This document shows positions 15,853-24,196 of a stretch of 54,660 nt of DNA, piece after piece. This DNA comes from Pyramidobacter sp. C12-8 (lineage in GTDB: Bacteria > Synergistota > Synergistia > Synergistales > Dethiosulfovibrionaceae). The DNA lies in the NCBI RefSeq assembly GCF_002007215.1, contig NZ_MUHX01000017.1, forward strand, positions 1 through 54,660, read 5' to 3'. Made by a program: the position numbers and the translations under genes. Position 1 is the stretch's first letter; each line of letters starts with the position of its first letter. The notes under the pieces are model-generated. The model made no database searches. It was given only the letters and a program-made list of their open reading frames with translations, and was not told where the DNA came from.

Positions 15853-16956
15853 TTACTGGTACAGCTTAAACGTTTCGCTTCCCTGTCCCGTTGTTCTCAG
15901 TTCCTCCATGACTTCCCGCCAAATGTAAAAGCGGTGGCTCGCGCCGATCGTCCAGTCGCATCCGCCGGAGACGATGAGGTCCCGCCCCGCCTGCTCCGTC
16001 GCGCGGCGGATTTTTTCCAGCAGGCGGGTTTTGATTTCTTCGCGGGACGCGCCCGCGAGGTCTCGGAAACGATCCAGACCGCCAACGAGGATCTTTTCGG
16101 TTGCCGCTCTGACGTCGGCCAGCGAAGGATTGCCCGGCTGCCGGTCGTCCCAGTTGAAGGCGTCGACGGGATAGTCAAGCACCCAGTCCATGCGGAGTTT
16201 GCCGACGCCGCACACGTGGAGGATGTTGAACAGCGAGTCCTTGCGCACGGAATCCAGGATCCGAAGGTCGTACCTTTTCTCGAAATCTTCGAAAACGGTT
16301 CGGTCGGTCCACAGATCCCTGGCGTACTCGGTACAGTAGAAAAATCCCGAAACGCCGTCGGACAGCAGCGCCTCCATGTATCGTTGGTTGAGCTCCGCAA
16401 AGCGGTCAAGCGCGGGGCGAACGTGGCGTTCATGACCCGTCAGATATCGTTCCAAAAGCGGGATATAGGAACCGAACTGATCCATATCCTCGCTCCGCAG
16501 CGACGAGTACGCGATCCACATGGCGGGAGTGAAGATGGTCGCGAGGACGGGGACCGTGCCTTGATAATGCCCGATCACGCGGCGGATCGCTTCCCTCTCC
16601 CGCGCCAGGCTGCCGGCGTTCACGTCCGGAAATGCGATGGTCCCCCAGTCTTTCGGAGAAGGGACAAGCAGCCGGTTCGAACGTGTGACGCACTGGTCGT
16701 AGCGCTCTGGGGCATTCAGAAGAATCCCCATGTCCTCCAGCAGGTAATAGGGGTTTGACATGATTTTGATGAAGTCGAAATCGTTGGCGTCTTGAAAGTC
16801 AATCGTCGCCTTGGCAAAATCTTTGGCGTTTCGGTCGCAGAAGTTCATTACGTGTCCCCACGCGGAAAAGAGCGGGCGATCCAACGATTTTCCGTGCAGC
16901 AGATTTTGCAGCCGTTCCGTATGTGTTGCCGGAGCGTCGTCAGTCGAGCTCTTCAC
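15853..16956 (-). CDS. UroD/MtaA-like methyltransferase family protein
   Basis: A 367-residue protein of the uroporphyrinogen decarboxylase superfamily. It starts at GTG 16956, placed 11 bases after GGAGG inside the end of the ATPase gene, overlapping it by 17 bases. Motifs: RLQNLLHGKSLDRPLFSAWGH at the N-terminus, ILHVCGVGKL with an HxC pair, and IVSGGCDWTIGAS near the C-terminus. HxC plus a distal cysteine is the zinc site of the MtaA/CmuA methyltransferase branch, so true HemE function is unlikely. Its partner corrinoid protein is not in the window. It is the last gene of an amino-acid ABC transporter operon, so it may act on the imported compound, for example by demethylation. That is inference. 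Confidence 0.75.
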   Translation of the reverse strand: MKSSTDDAPATHTERLQNLLHGKSLDRPLFSAWGHVMNFCDRNAKDFAKATIDFQDANDFDFIKIMSNPYYLLEDMGILLNAPERYDQCVTRSNRLLVPSPKDWGTIAFPDVNAGSLAREREAIRRVIGHYQGTVPVLATIFTPAMWIAYSSLRSEDMDQFGSYIPLLERYLTGHERHVRPALDRFAELNQRYMEALLSDGVSGFFYCTEYARDLWTDRTVFEDFEKRYDLRILDSVRKDSLFNILHVCGVGKLRMDWVLDYPVDAFNWDDRQPGNPSLADVRAATEKILVGGLDRFRDLAGASREEIKTRLLEKIRRATEQAGRDLIVSGGCDWTIGASHRFYIWREVMEELRTTGQGSETFKLYQ

Positions 16957-17710
16957 AGCGTTCACCGCCTCCCGTTCCCCGATAGTATTGCAGGAACTGA
17001 CGCGTTCGCGCGTCTTCCGGACAATGAAAAAGTTTCTTCGGAGGCGCGTCTTCCACGATGATCCCGTCGTCCATATAAAGAACTCTGTCCGCCACGTCGC
17101 GTGCAAACTGCATCTCGTGAGTGACGATCAGCATGGCGACGCTGTGCTTCATGGCGAGGCGTTTGATGACGGCGAGGACTTCTTCCACCAAACAGGGATC
17201 CAGAGCGGAGGTCGGCTCGTCGAAGAGCATCACTTTCGTGCCCAGCGCCATTGCCCGTCCGATGGCGGCCCGCTGCTGCTGACCGCCGGAGAGCGTCGAG
17301 GGATAGCTGTCCCTCTTGCCGCTTAGGCCGACCTGGCCCAGAACGTCTTCCGCGCGCCGGATCGCCTGATCGCGGCCGAGCTTCTGAACGACCTTCAGCG
17401 CCAGCGTGATATTTTGCAGGACCGTCATGTTGCTGAACAAATTGAAGTTTTGGAAAATCATGGCGGCGCGCTTCCGCAGTTCATAGACTTGCTGGCGGGT
17501 ATGGTCTCCGGCTTGGAGCTCCAGGCCGTCGATGGCGACGGAACCGGCCGTCGGCTCGTCCAGAAAGTTGATGCACCGCAGAAGCGTGGTCTTGCCCGTT
17601 CCCGATGGGCCGATGATCGCGATGACTTCGCCTTTCGCGACGTCCAGATCGATCCCCTTCAGGATCTCCAACGGGCCAAACTGCTTGCGAAGCCCTCGGA
17701 TGCTGATCAT
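16940..17710 (-). CDS. Polar amino acid ABC transporter, ATPase
   Basis: A 256-residue ATPase of the GlnQ/HisP class. Walker A is GPSGTGKTT, the Q-loop is in MIFQNFNLFSNMTV, the signature is LSGGQQQR, Walker B is VMLFDEPTSALDP and the switch histidine is in IVTHEM. The start ATG at 17710 overlaps the permease stop by one base (TGATG arrangement), so the two are translationally coupled. The longer upstream open frame is a shadow of the permease gene. Together with the receptor and permease it should import a polar amino acid or a derivative. Confidence 0.95.
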   Translation of the reverse strand: MISIRGLRKQFGPLEILKGIDLDVAKGEVIAIIGPSGTGKTTLLRCINFLDEPTAGSVAIDGLELQAGDHTRQQVYELRKRAAMIFQNFNLFSNMTVLQNITLALKVVQKLGRDQAIRRAEDVLGQVGLSGKRDSYPSTLSGGQQQRAAIGRAMALGTKVMLFDEPTSALDPCLVEEVLAVIKRLAMKHSVAMLIVTHEMQFARDVADRVLYMDDGIIVEDAPPKKLFHCPEDARTRQFLQYYRGTGGGERCEELD

Positions 17711-18384
17711 CACACGCCGCCTCTCTGCCTGTTCAGACGCCTTTCCAGCCTTTTCTGCGCGAGGGAAATCAGCTTGCACAGAATGAAGTAGATGATGAAG
17801 GCGTCCATATAGGTCTCCATGTAACGACTGCTGGAAGTGCCCAGCAGCGAGGCTTCGGCCATGATTTCCCGCACGCCGAGGGTAAAGGCCATCGACGAGT
17901 TTTTCACGAGGGAAACGAACTCGTTGCCCAGGACGGGAAGGGCGACTTTGGCGGCCTGCGGCAAGATGATATGGCGCATTACTTGCAGATCTGTCATGCC
18001 GACGGAAAGCCCGCCGTCGATCTGGCCCTGTGGTACGGACTCGAGCGCGCCGCGCATGTCTTCGGTCATGTACGACGCCGCGTTCAGCGTCAGGCCGATA
18101 ACGGCCGCCGTATAACCGGAGAGCTTCACGAAGACTGGGAAGATCTGCGGGAGGCCATAATAGATGAAAAACAGCTGCACTAAAAGCGGCGTGTCGCGGA
18201 ACAGATCGACGTAAACGTCGACGACGGTGCACCATCCCCGAATTCGATAATAACGGACGAGGGTGATCACCAGTGAAAGCGCCAGAGTACACAGCATGGA
18301 GACAACGGCAATCTTGAACGTCATGCCTGCGTATTTGAAGATGGTCGGGAATTGTCGAATGGCATAAGCCGAATTAAAATTCAT
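17710..18384 (-). CDS. Polar amino acid ABC transporter, permease
   Basis: A 224-residue HisM/GlnP-type membrane subunit with about five helices. The amino-acid permease loop near the C-terminal half reads IDGGLSVGMTDLQVMRHIILPQA, the EAA-like coupling region to the ATPase; DLFRDTPLLVQLFFIYYGLP is the family's N-terminal hallmark. Only one permease gene is present, so a homodimer is expected. The ATG at 18384 follows AGGAGAATTG. An attenuator-type hairpin separates it from the receptor gene upstream. Confidence 0.94.
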   Translation of the reverse strand: MNFNSAYAIRQFPTIFKYAGMTFKIAVVSMLCTLALSLVITLVRYYRIRGWCTVVDVYVDLFRDTPLLVQLFFIYYGLPQIFPVFVKLSGYTAAVIGLTLNAASYMTEDMRGALESVPQGQIDGGLSVGMTDLQVMRHIILPQAAKVALPVLGNEFVSLVKNSSMAFTLGVREIMAEASLLGTSSSRYMETYMDAFIIYFILCKLISLAQKRLERRLNRQRGGV

Positions 18385-18416
18385 GATTTATCAATTCTCC
18401 TGAATCTCTGGTCCCG

Positions 18417-18446
18417 TAAAAAAGCGGGACTCCTCGGAGCCCCGCT
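18417..18446 (-). terminator. Attenuating terminator between receptor and permease genes (minus)
   Basis: Read on the minus strand, GCGGGGCTCC pairs with GGAGTCCCGC and is followed by TTTTTTAC. It lies in the 106-base gap between receptor and permease, so it probably lowers permease and ATPase expression relative to the receptor. Confidence 0.7.
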
Positions 18447-18490
18447 GTACGTTGTACCTTCCTGCGGCGTACGATACGCGATACGTCCTT

Positions 18491-19291
18491 CTATTCGACG
18501 CGGGAGATGTCGACGCCGAGCCACTTGACGCACAGCGCTTTCAGCGTGCCGTCTTTGGCCATCTCCGCCAGAGTGTCCGAAAAAATCTGCGCCAGCAGCC
18601 GACCGCGCTCCGTATCCTTGCGGAAGGGGTAGGCGCATCGAGCCGCCATAAAGGCGGGGCAAGACGCGACGGCGAGGTTCATGTTGCCCTTATTGCTCAT
18701 ATCCATGCCGGCGACGGGATTCATGTAAGACGCGTCAATTCTCCCAATAGAAACGTCGTAGGCGTTGGTAGACGTTTCGTAGGGCGCGATCTCAAACTGC
18801 ACGCCCTGTTCCTTCTGAATGGCCAGCAGCTGATTGTAAGCGGACTGGCCGCTGGCAACGCCGATTTTCTTTCCCGCCAGATCCTTGAAGGAAGAGATGG
18901 AATCCTCTTTTCCCGCCCTGACCAGGAAGCGGTTGCTATCCTCGATATAGCTTTTCGAAAAAACGTATTTCGCCTGCCTCTCCTCGGTGATCGTGATCGT
19001 TTCGGCGACGGTATCGATGCGTCCCGAGTCCAGCTGGCCGAACATGCTGTTCCATGCGGTGACCTGGCACTGGATGTCGAGACCGTTTCTTTTGGCGATT
19101 TCTTTCATGACGGCGACTTCAAAACCGTCCACTTCGTCTTTGTTGTTCAGGTAGCAATACGGGGGATACGCTCCGTCGATGCCGGCCCGGACGATACCGA
19201 GATCCTTTTTCGCCAAAGCGGCTTCCGCGTTTTCGCACACGAGGGCTCCCATTAACAGAGCCAGCACCGCGACCATTTTTTTGCGACCCAT
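18491..19291 (-). CDS. Amino acid ABC transporter substrate-binding protein
   Basis: A 266-residue periplasmic binding protein (SBP_bac_3 family). A short signal peptide (MGRKKMVAVLALLMG..., cleavage near NAEA-A) is followed by IVRAGIDGAYPPYCYLN, VDGFEVAVMKEIAKR and LDSGRIDTVAETITITEERQ, the classical start of polar amino-acid receptors. GKKIGVASGQSAYNQLL marks the second lobe. It is the first gene of the minus-strand operon; ATG 19291 lies behind AAGGAGGAAATCC. The ligand is not predictable from these motifs. Confidence 0.94.
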   Translation of the reverse strand: MGRKKMVAVLALLMGALVCENAEAALAKKDLGIVRAGIDGAYPPYCYLNNKDEVDGFEVAVMKEIAKRNGLDIQCQVTAWNSMFGQLDSGRIDTVAETITITEERQAKYVFSKSYIEDSNRFLVRAGKEDSISSFKDLAGKKIGVASGQSAYNQLLAIQKEQGVQFEIAPYETSTNAYDVSIGRIDASYMNPVAGMDMSNKGNMNLAVASCPAFMAARCAYPFRKDTERGRLLAQIFSDTLAEMAKDGTLKALCVKWLGVDISRVE

Positions 19292-19443
19292 TTGGATTTC
19301 CTCCTTGATGATCGATCAATACAAAACTAGCGGCTGCCGTTCGATGACGGCGGCGCTTCCGAGCCGTCCGAGGCGCTGGCCAGCGAGGGAAAAGCGTTCA
19401 CCTCCTCTTGCGAGCCTTTCTGAAAACGTCGTCCGGCCGTTTT

Positions 19444-21003
19444 TTATCTGGAAAAATACCGGTACAGCACTTTGGTGAACGAAGGAATGTTGGTCTGGGG
19501 CGCTGCGGCGCCGTTGGCGGCGGTGTAGGCGCTCTCCGCGGCGAGGCAGTTCGCGGCATCGGCGATCAGTGTTGCGCCAGTGACGCCGGAAAGCCCCGTT
19601 TTGCAACGGAAGAGGCGGGCCAGCAGCTCGACGGCTTCCATGCTGCTCACGAGGGCGAAGGCGGCGAACATGCAGATGCCGAGGTTCTCGAGGACGAAGA
19701 TCTGACGGTACATCAGTGTCATGTCGTCGACTCCGGTGAGTTCTTCGTAGGCGAGGTCCATTTTCACGGTGAAGCTTTTCTCGTCGGTGATGGCCGGCCG
19801 ATCCGTCAGCTTGCGCAGCGCCGGGTTATCGGGAAAGGCGGCGGCGATACCTTCCGTGCGGGAACCGATTAGACGCCCGGCTTTGCTGCCGCGTTCGATC
19901 TCGTCGACGAGCGCGAGCAGCGCCGGCTGGCTGGGAGCGAGTCCCTTGGCGGCGAAGTAGCTTCTGGCGGCCGTAACGAACTCGGGAAGCACTAGGCACA
20001 GGCTGCGGAGCCGTCGCTGGAGCCGCCGCGTGAAATCTTCGTCGTCGATCCCGAAGCAGTTTTTGAGGGCGGCGACGAGTTCGCTCTGATCCGGCGCGTC
20101 GTAGGTCGCGCCGTCGGCAGCGCTGTGCCGGTTGAGGCAGCCGATCACGCACATGGGGGCGCAGCAGTAATTTTTCTTTCGGGACGACGGGCGCTTTTCA
20201 GACGCGGCGACGCGCGGCGGGGGAGGCGATTTCTCCATCGCGCCGCCGCTTTTGAGCAGGCGCAGCAGCGTGATTGAACCGTGTGCGGGTAGAGCGGAAC
20301 CGCAGATTTCGTTGCGGACGATGAGCGAAGCCAACTCTTTTCCGGTGCGGGCGAACTCCTCCGGCGCGGCGCATTCGCGCGAAAAGTAGGCGCTGCCGGT
20401 GACGACGACCGCGCGCAGTCCCTTGCTTCCCGGGATGTCTCCGAAGCCGCTGCGCGGGCAGCTGTACTCGGGTTCACCGTCGGGGTACGTGCAGAAAAAG
20501 GTGGAAAGCGGCATTCTCATGTCACCGGCCATTCCCGTGCCGACGATGGCCGCTTCGCGGCCGAAACGGGATTTGAGCGCGGTGACGAGGTCGTCGGTGT
20601 AGAGAGCACCAAGCTCGGGCATATGAAGCAGTTCTGCCCCGTCTTCGCCGATGTGCAGCACGGCATTGCCGTCGCGGTCCGCGCCCTTGATGACTACCGC
20701 GCAGACATTCAGCGAGCCAAGTTTCTGCGGCATGTTGCCCGTCACGTTGCAGACCTGGATCGAGGTCTCGCCGCCTTTGGCGAGAACGGTCATCCGCCCG
20801 GCGCTGGGGGCGCGGCAGCCGGCGAACAGCCCCGGCGCGAAAACCAGCGCATTCTCCGGCGCATAGCGGCCCGTTTTCAGCGGTGTCTCCGCGGCCAGCA
20901 GTGCCACTGCCAGCCCGCGGCCGTAGAGCTTTTCCCTGCGGATGTCGTATTCTCTGTGTTCGATGCGTCCCGTCGAGAGGTCTACGGTATAGATTTTTTC
21001 CAC
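19444..21003 (-). CDS. Aldehyde:ferredoxin oxidoreductase family protein (short, divergent)
   Basis: A 519-residue member of the tungsten-dependent AOR family, which oxidises aldehydes to acids with ferredoxin. The N-terminal domain is clear: YTVDLSTGRIEHREYD, YGRGLAVALLA, CRAPSAGRMTVLAKGG, then GFGDIPGSKGLRAVVVTG. The iron-sulfur ligands are less regular: CCAPMCVIGC around residues 280-289 has one extra base of spacing compared with the usual CxxCxxxC. The fourth cysteine is likely in ENLGICMF (usually DxxGxC). It is about 80-100 residues shorter than typical AORs. The start is GTG 21003, six bases after the ATPase stop, so it closes the transporter operon. Activity may differ from classical AOR. 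Confidence 0.82.
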   Translation of the reverse strand: MEKIYTVDLSTGRIEHREYDIRREKLYGRGLAVALLAAETPLKTGRYAPENALVFAPGLFAGCRAPSAGRMTVLAKGGETSIQVCNVTGNMPQKLGSLNVCAVVIKGADRDGNAVLHIGEDGAELLHMPELGALYTDDLVTALKSRFGREAAIVGTGMAGDMRMPLSTFFCTYPDGEPEYSCPRSGFGDIPGSKGLRAVVVTGSAYFSRECAAPEEFARTGKELASLIVRNEICGSALPAHGSITLLRLLKSGGAMEKSPPPPRVAASEKRPSSRKKNYCCAPMCVIGCLNRHSAADGATYDAPDQSELVAALKNCFGIDDEDFTRRLQRRLRSLCLVLPEFVTAARSYFAAKGLAPSQPALLALVDEIERGSKAGRLIGSRTEGIAAAFPDNPALRKLTDRPAITDEKSFTVKMDLAYEELTGVDDMTLMYRQIFVLENLGICMFAAFALVSSMEAVELLARLFRCKTGLSGVTGATLIADAANCLAAESAYTAANGAAAPQTNIPSFTKVLYRYFSR

Positions 21004-21009
21004 GGACGT

Positions 21010-21798
21010 TCACTCTTTTCGTGTGGTATTGGGGGCCATGAAGAAGCCGTGGCTGCAGGGGAACAGCTCAATGTCTCCGTAGACGAGGGACAGTTTTTCT
21101 CTGAGTTCCTCGCGCGAAGCGTCCTTCATGGTGATCTCGCCGGTCAGAGCGCCCGCTTTGAGCAGCAGCAAGCGGTCGCAGTAGCGCATGGCGAAGTTGG
21201 GGTCGTGTAGGGTGATCAGTCCCGCTTTGCGTTCGCTGTGGATGACCGATCGGATCTTTTCCAGTACCATCTGGCGGTTCAGAAAGTCCAGAGCGCTGTC
21301 GGGTTCGTCCATGAGCATCACCGGCGTGTTCTGAACGAGGCAGCGGGCGAGGATTACGATCTGCCGCTGTCCCTGGCTCAGCGCGGCGAAATCCCGGCGC
21401 GCGAACGCGGCGCAGCCGAGACGGTCCAGAGTGACTAGCGCGGCCTGCTTCTGTGCTTTCGAGGGAGATTCGAACAGTCCCAGCTGCGTGTTAAAACCCA
21501 TCATGACGATTTCGAGCGCCGTTTTGCCGGCCATGACGCCGCAGTTCTGCGGGATAAAGGCGATCAGCCGCGCGCGTTCTCTCTCGTTCATGGCGGAGCA
21601 ATCCTGCCCGTTCACAGCGCAGCTTCCGGACATCGGCAGTAGGCCGCAGGAAGCGTGCAGGATCGTCGTCTTGCCGCTGCCGTTGAGTCCGAGCAGCGCG
21701 CAGAACTCGCCGGCGCGAATGTCGAAGCTCACGCTGTGGATGATCTCGTCGCGGGCGTAGGCGATGCGCAGCCCGCGCAGGGAAAAGATCCTGCTCAC
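21010..21798 (-). CDS. FecE/BtuD-type ABC transporter ATPase
   Basis: A 262-residue ATPase of the siderophore/cobalamin/molybdate (FecCD) transporter class. Walker A is GLNGSGKTT, the Q-loop is in IAFIPQNCGVMAGKT, the signature is LSQGQRQ, Walker B is PVMLMDEPDSALD and the H-loop is LITLHDPN. The start is GTG 21798, overlapping the permease stop by four bases (GTGA). The signature LSQGQRQ instead of LSGGQ is common in this class. It works with the permease and receptor upstream; see the AOR-like gene downstream for the cargo hypothesis. Confidence 0.93.
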   Translation of the reverse strand: MSRIFSLRGLRIAYARDEIIHSVSFDIRAGEFCALLGLNGSGKTTILHASCGLLPMSGSCAVNGQDCSAMNERERARLIAFIPQNCGVMAGKTALEIVMMGFNTQLGLFESPSKAQKQAALVTLDRLGCAAFARRDFAALSQGQRQIVILARCLVQNTPVMLMDEPDSALDFLNRQMVLEKIRSVIHSERKAGLITLHDPNFAMRYCDRLLLLKAGALTGEITMKDASREELREKLSLVYGDIELFPCSHGFFMAPNTTRKE

Positions 21799-22814
21799 AG
21801 CAGACGCTCTCTTCCGATGCACATGAAGTAGAGCAGCAGCGGCACGCCGATTACCGTGGTGAGGATGGAGATGGGCAGCTCGGCACTGTAGAGCACGCGC
21901 GCGAGGATGTCCGCGGCGAGTACGATGAAAGCGCCCGTTGCGCCGCTCATGCAGAGCGTCGTCGAGTTGTTCCGCCTGAGCATAAGCCGCGCGGTGTGCG
22001 GCGCGATCAGCCCGGCGAAAGCGACCAGTCCCGTCACGCTGACGATCGACGCCACCAGCAGTGTGGAGAGGATCAGTACGGCGATTCGCGTGGGCTTCAG
22101 GCGCACACCCAGCGCGCGGCATTCGTCCTCGCTCAGTCCCATCAGGTCGATCTGACGCCGCAGCAGGATCAGCCCGGCGAGCCCGGCCGCGAACATCGGC
22201 AGCACTGCCAGCAGCTTGGCGCGGGTGATGTTGCCGAAGGTCCCCATCTCCCAGTACTCCATGGCTGCCAGCTCGTTTTCCGGGTCGGCGAAGTATTTCA
22301 GCGCCATGATCATGGCGCGCGACAGAGCGTTGATCACGATGCCCGCGAGAACGTAGGTGGAGGTGGAGTGCGAGCGCGTCACCCTGACCAGCAGCATGAC
22401 GCCCGCGACGGCGGCAAATCCGCCGGTGAACGCGCCGACGGCGATGGCGGGCACGCTGAGGGCCGACATGGCGACAATGGCCGCCGCAGCGCCGAGATTC
22501 GCGCCGCCGGCCACGCCGATGATGTCGGGCGAGGCCAGCGGGTTTTTGAAAATCGTCTGGTAGACGCTGCCGGCGAAGCCGAGCCCGACTCCGGCCAGCA
22601 TGGCCATCAGCGTCCGCGGCAGGCGCAGCGTGAAAAACACCTTGCGGGTCATCGCGGGTACGTCGGCGCTGCCACGGAACATGGCGAGTATCTCGCCGGG
22701 AAAGATGCGGTATTTCCCCACGCAGATCGAGGTCGCCGCCGCGACCAGAATCGCCAGAAGCGTCAGGATGAAGAATGGCGCGACCGGCCTTTCCAGAGGT
22801 TCGGAAGCGTTCAT
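21795..22814 (-). CDS. FecCD/BtuC-type ABC transporter permease
   Basis: A 339-residue permease of the FecCD family with about ten helices. Motifs include RLPRTLMAMLAGVGLGFAGS, YQTIFKNPLASPDIIGVAGG, the cytoplasmic MGLSEDECRALG loop and VTGLVAFAGLIAPHTARL. ATG 22814 overlaps the receptor stop (TGATG); an alternative TTG one codon earlier is unlikely. Its length and motifs fit BtuC, FhuB-type and MolB-type importers alike, so the cargo (siderophore iron, cobalamin, molybdate or tungstate) is not decided by this protein. Confidence 0.93.
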   Translation of the reverse strand: MNASEPLERPVAPFFILTLLAILVAAATSICVGKYRIFPGEILAMFRGSADVPAMTRKVFFTLRLPRTLMAMLAGVGLGFAGSVYQTIFKNPLASPDIIGVAGGANLGAAAAIVAMSALSVPAIAVGAFTGGFAAVAGVMLLVRVTRSHSTSTYVLAGIVINALSRAMIMALKYFADPENELAAMEYWEMGTFGNITRAKLLAVLPMFAAGLAGLILLRRQIDLMGLSEDECRALGVRLKPTRIAVLILSTLLVASIVSVTGLVAFAGLIAPHTARLMLRRNNSTTLCMSGATGAFIVLAADILARVLYSAELPISILTTVIGVPLLLYFMCIGRERLL

Positions 22815-23911
22815 CAAGCGACGTTGCGCCCTGCGCCCCGCATGCCGAGGAAGGCGACGGGTGCGTCCTGTTTTCGGGGCGCGAGGTTCGAGGCGTCCAT
22901 GTCGAAGCCGTAGAAGGTCTTGTAGAAATTGGCCGCGTCCGCCGCAAACTCAGCCGCGGAATAAAGCTTGGGGTGCAGCGCCGAAACCATCCAGAGCATG
23001 CCAAGCACGCCCGACGGTACAGGCGAGTCCCAGGCCTCGAAGCCTGTCGGCATGTTGTACACCATGCCGTTCTTGACGGCCTTGACCTCGGCGAGGTGTT
23101 CGTCCGCGGAAATCTCTGCGGCCGTGAAGCCAGGCTGTCCGCTGGCCATGTTGTTGGTCGGGATGATAATGACATCGGGATTCATAGCGAGGATCTGCTC
23201 GTAGGACACTTTGGTCCACGAGTCGCCGTCGAGGACGCTGCCTGCGTTTTTCCCGCCAGCCGAGGCGATCAGCGAAGCCTGGTACATGTCGCGCGGGGCG
23301 GTGCTCAGGTACGAAGCGGGGCTGCAGAGATAGACCGAGGGTTTCTGGCCGTCGGGAATCGCGGCGGTCAGCTTCTTGACCTTGGCGCTGATCTCGTCGT
23401 AACGGGCGATCAGCTTTTTGGCTGCATCGGCGGTTCCGGTCGCCCGGCCGATGAGCGTGATCATCTCGACGAGGCGGCGGTGGTTCTCGGGATTGACGAC
23501 GAGCACGGGGACGTCCATCTCCGCAAGGGTGGCGGCGTAATCCTTGCCCCGCTTGGGCAGGATGACGAGGTCGGGTTTGGCGGCGATGCAGGCCTCCAGG
23601 TCAAAGTTTTTGGCGGATCCAACGTTGCCCACGGTTCCGATCAGCTCGGGCGCGGCCAGTTTGTAAATAGGGCGCACCTCAATCTTCTCCTCAAGGGCGG
23701 CCAGGCGGAGTTTGAGTCCGAGCGCCAGACAGGCGGAAGAAGAAATGTAATAGCCGGAAACGATGCGTTTCGGAAGCGCTTTCAGCGTGACCGTCCTTCC
23801 GATTTGATCCGTGACTGTGAGCGGAAATTCCGAAACGTTTGGCTGCGCGACCGCCGCACTCGCGCCGAAAAACGCCAGCGTTGCCAAGAGCTGTACCGCG
23901 ATTCTTTTCAT
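22814..23911 (-). CDS. Class III substrate-binding protein (FecB/BtuF/MolA-like)
   Basis: A 365-residue periplasmic receptor. A signal peptide (MKRIAVQLLATLAFFGASA) precedes VTDQIGRTVTLKALPKRIVSG, the family opening. FDLEACIAAKPDLVILPKRG and EQILAMNPDVIIIPTNN are typical of the two lobes joined by a long helix. ATG 23911 follows AAAGGAGAATTC; the longer frame upstream has no ribosome site. It heads a four-gene operon ending in the AOR-like gene. No TonB-dependent receptor or siderophore gene is near, which makes siderophore uptake less compelling than a metal oxoanion. Confidence 0.92.
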   Translation of the reverse strand: MKRIAVQLLATLAFFGASAAVAQPNVSEFPLTVTDQIGRTVTLKALPKRIVSGYYISSSACLALGLKLRLAALEEKIEVRPIYKLAAPELIGTVGNVGSAKNFDLEACIAAKPDLVILPKRGKDYAATLAEMDVPVLVVNPENHRRLVEMITLIGRATGTADAAKKLIARYDEISAKVKKLTAAIPDGQKPSVYLCSPASYLSTAPRDMYQASLIASAGGKNAGSVLDGDSWTKVSYEQILAMNPDVIIIPTNNMASGQPGFTAAEISADEHLAEVKAVKNGMVYNMPTGFEAWDSPVPSGVLGMLWMVSALHPKLYSAAEFAADAANFYKTFYGFDMDASNLAPRKQDAPVAFLGMRGAGRNVA

Positions 23912-24108
23912 GGTGCCGAATTCTCCTTTTCTTGTTTCTCGGAGCGCGTGTTTCGTTCGCCCCGGGGATCCCTTTTGAATAACGCGTTTCAATGAATTTA
24001 TCCGCGTTGGTCGAGCGGCATGTTTAAAATTATTTTCAGTAGTGAGTATAACGTAAAGGAATCTTAAGCGCAAGGTGGAAAGACTCTCTTGAAAAAGCTC
24101 TTCACTCT

Positions 24109-24160
24109 AAAAAACGGCGGCCGGAACCGATAATTTTTTATCGGATTCCGACCGCCGTTT
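24109..24160 (-). terminator. Terminator after the DUF2207 gene
   Basis: A long stem (AAACGGCGG-CCGGAA-CGATAA with TTATCG-TTCCG-CCGCCGTTT) with a T-rich loop; on the minus strand it is followed by TTTTTTAGAG. Confidence 0.8.
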
Positions 24161-24196
24161 CGCGTCGTCTTTCCTGGCGTTTTTATATGAAACGCA

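Noticed and set aside
15951-16455. Large open frames on the plus strand and alternative minus frames across UroD, M20, DUF2207 and rubrerythrin genes
   Set aside because: Typical antisense/alternate-frame openness of high-GC coding DNA; no ribosome sites, arginine/alanine/proline-rich products, and fully overlapped by recognised families.
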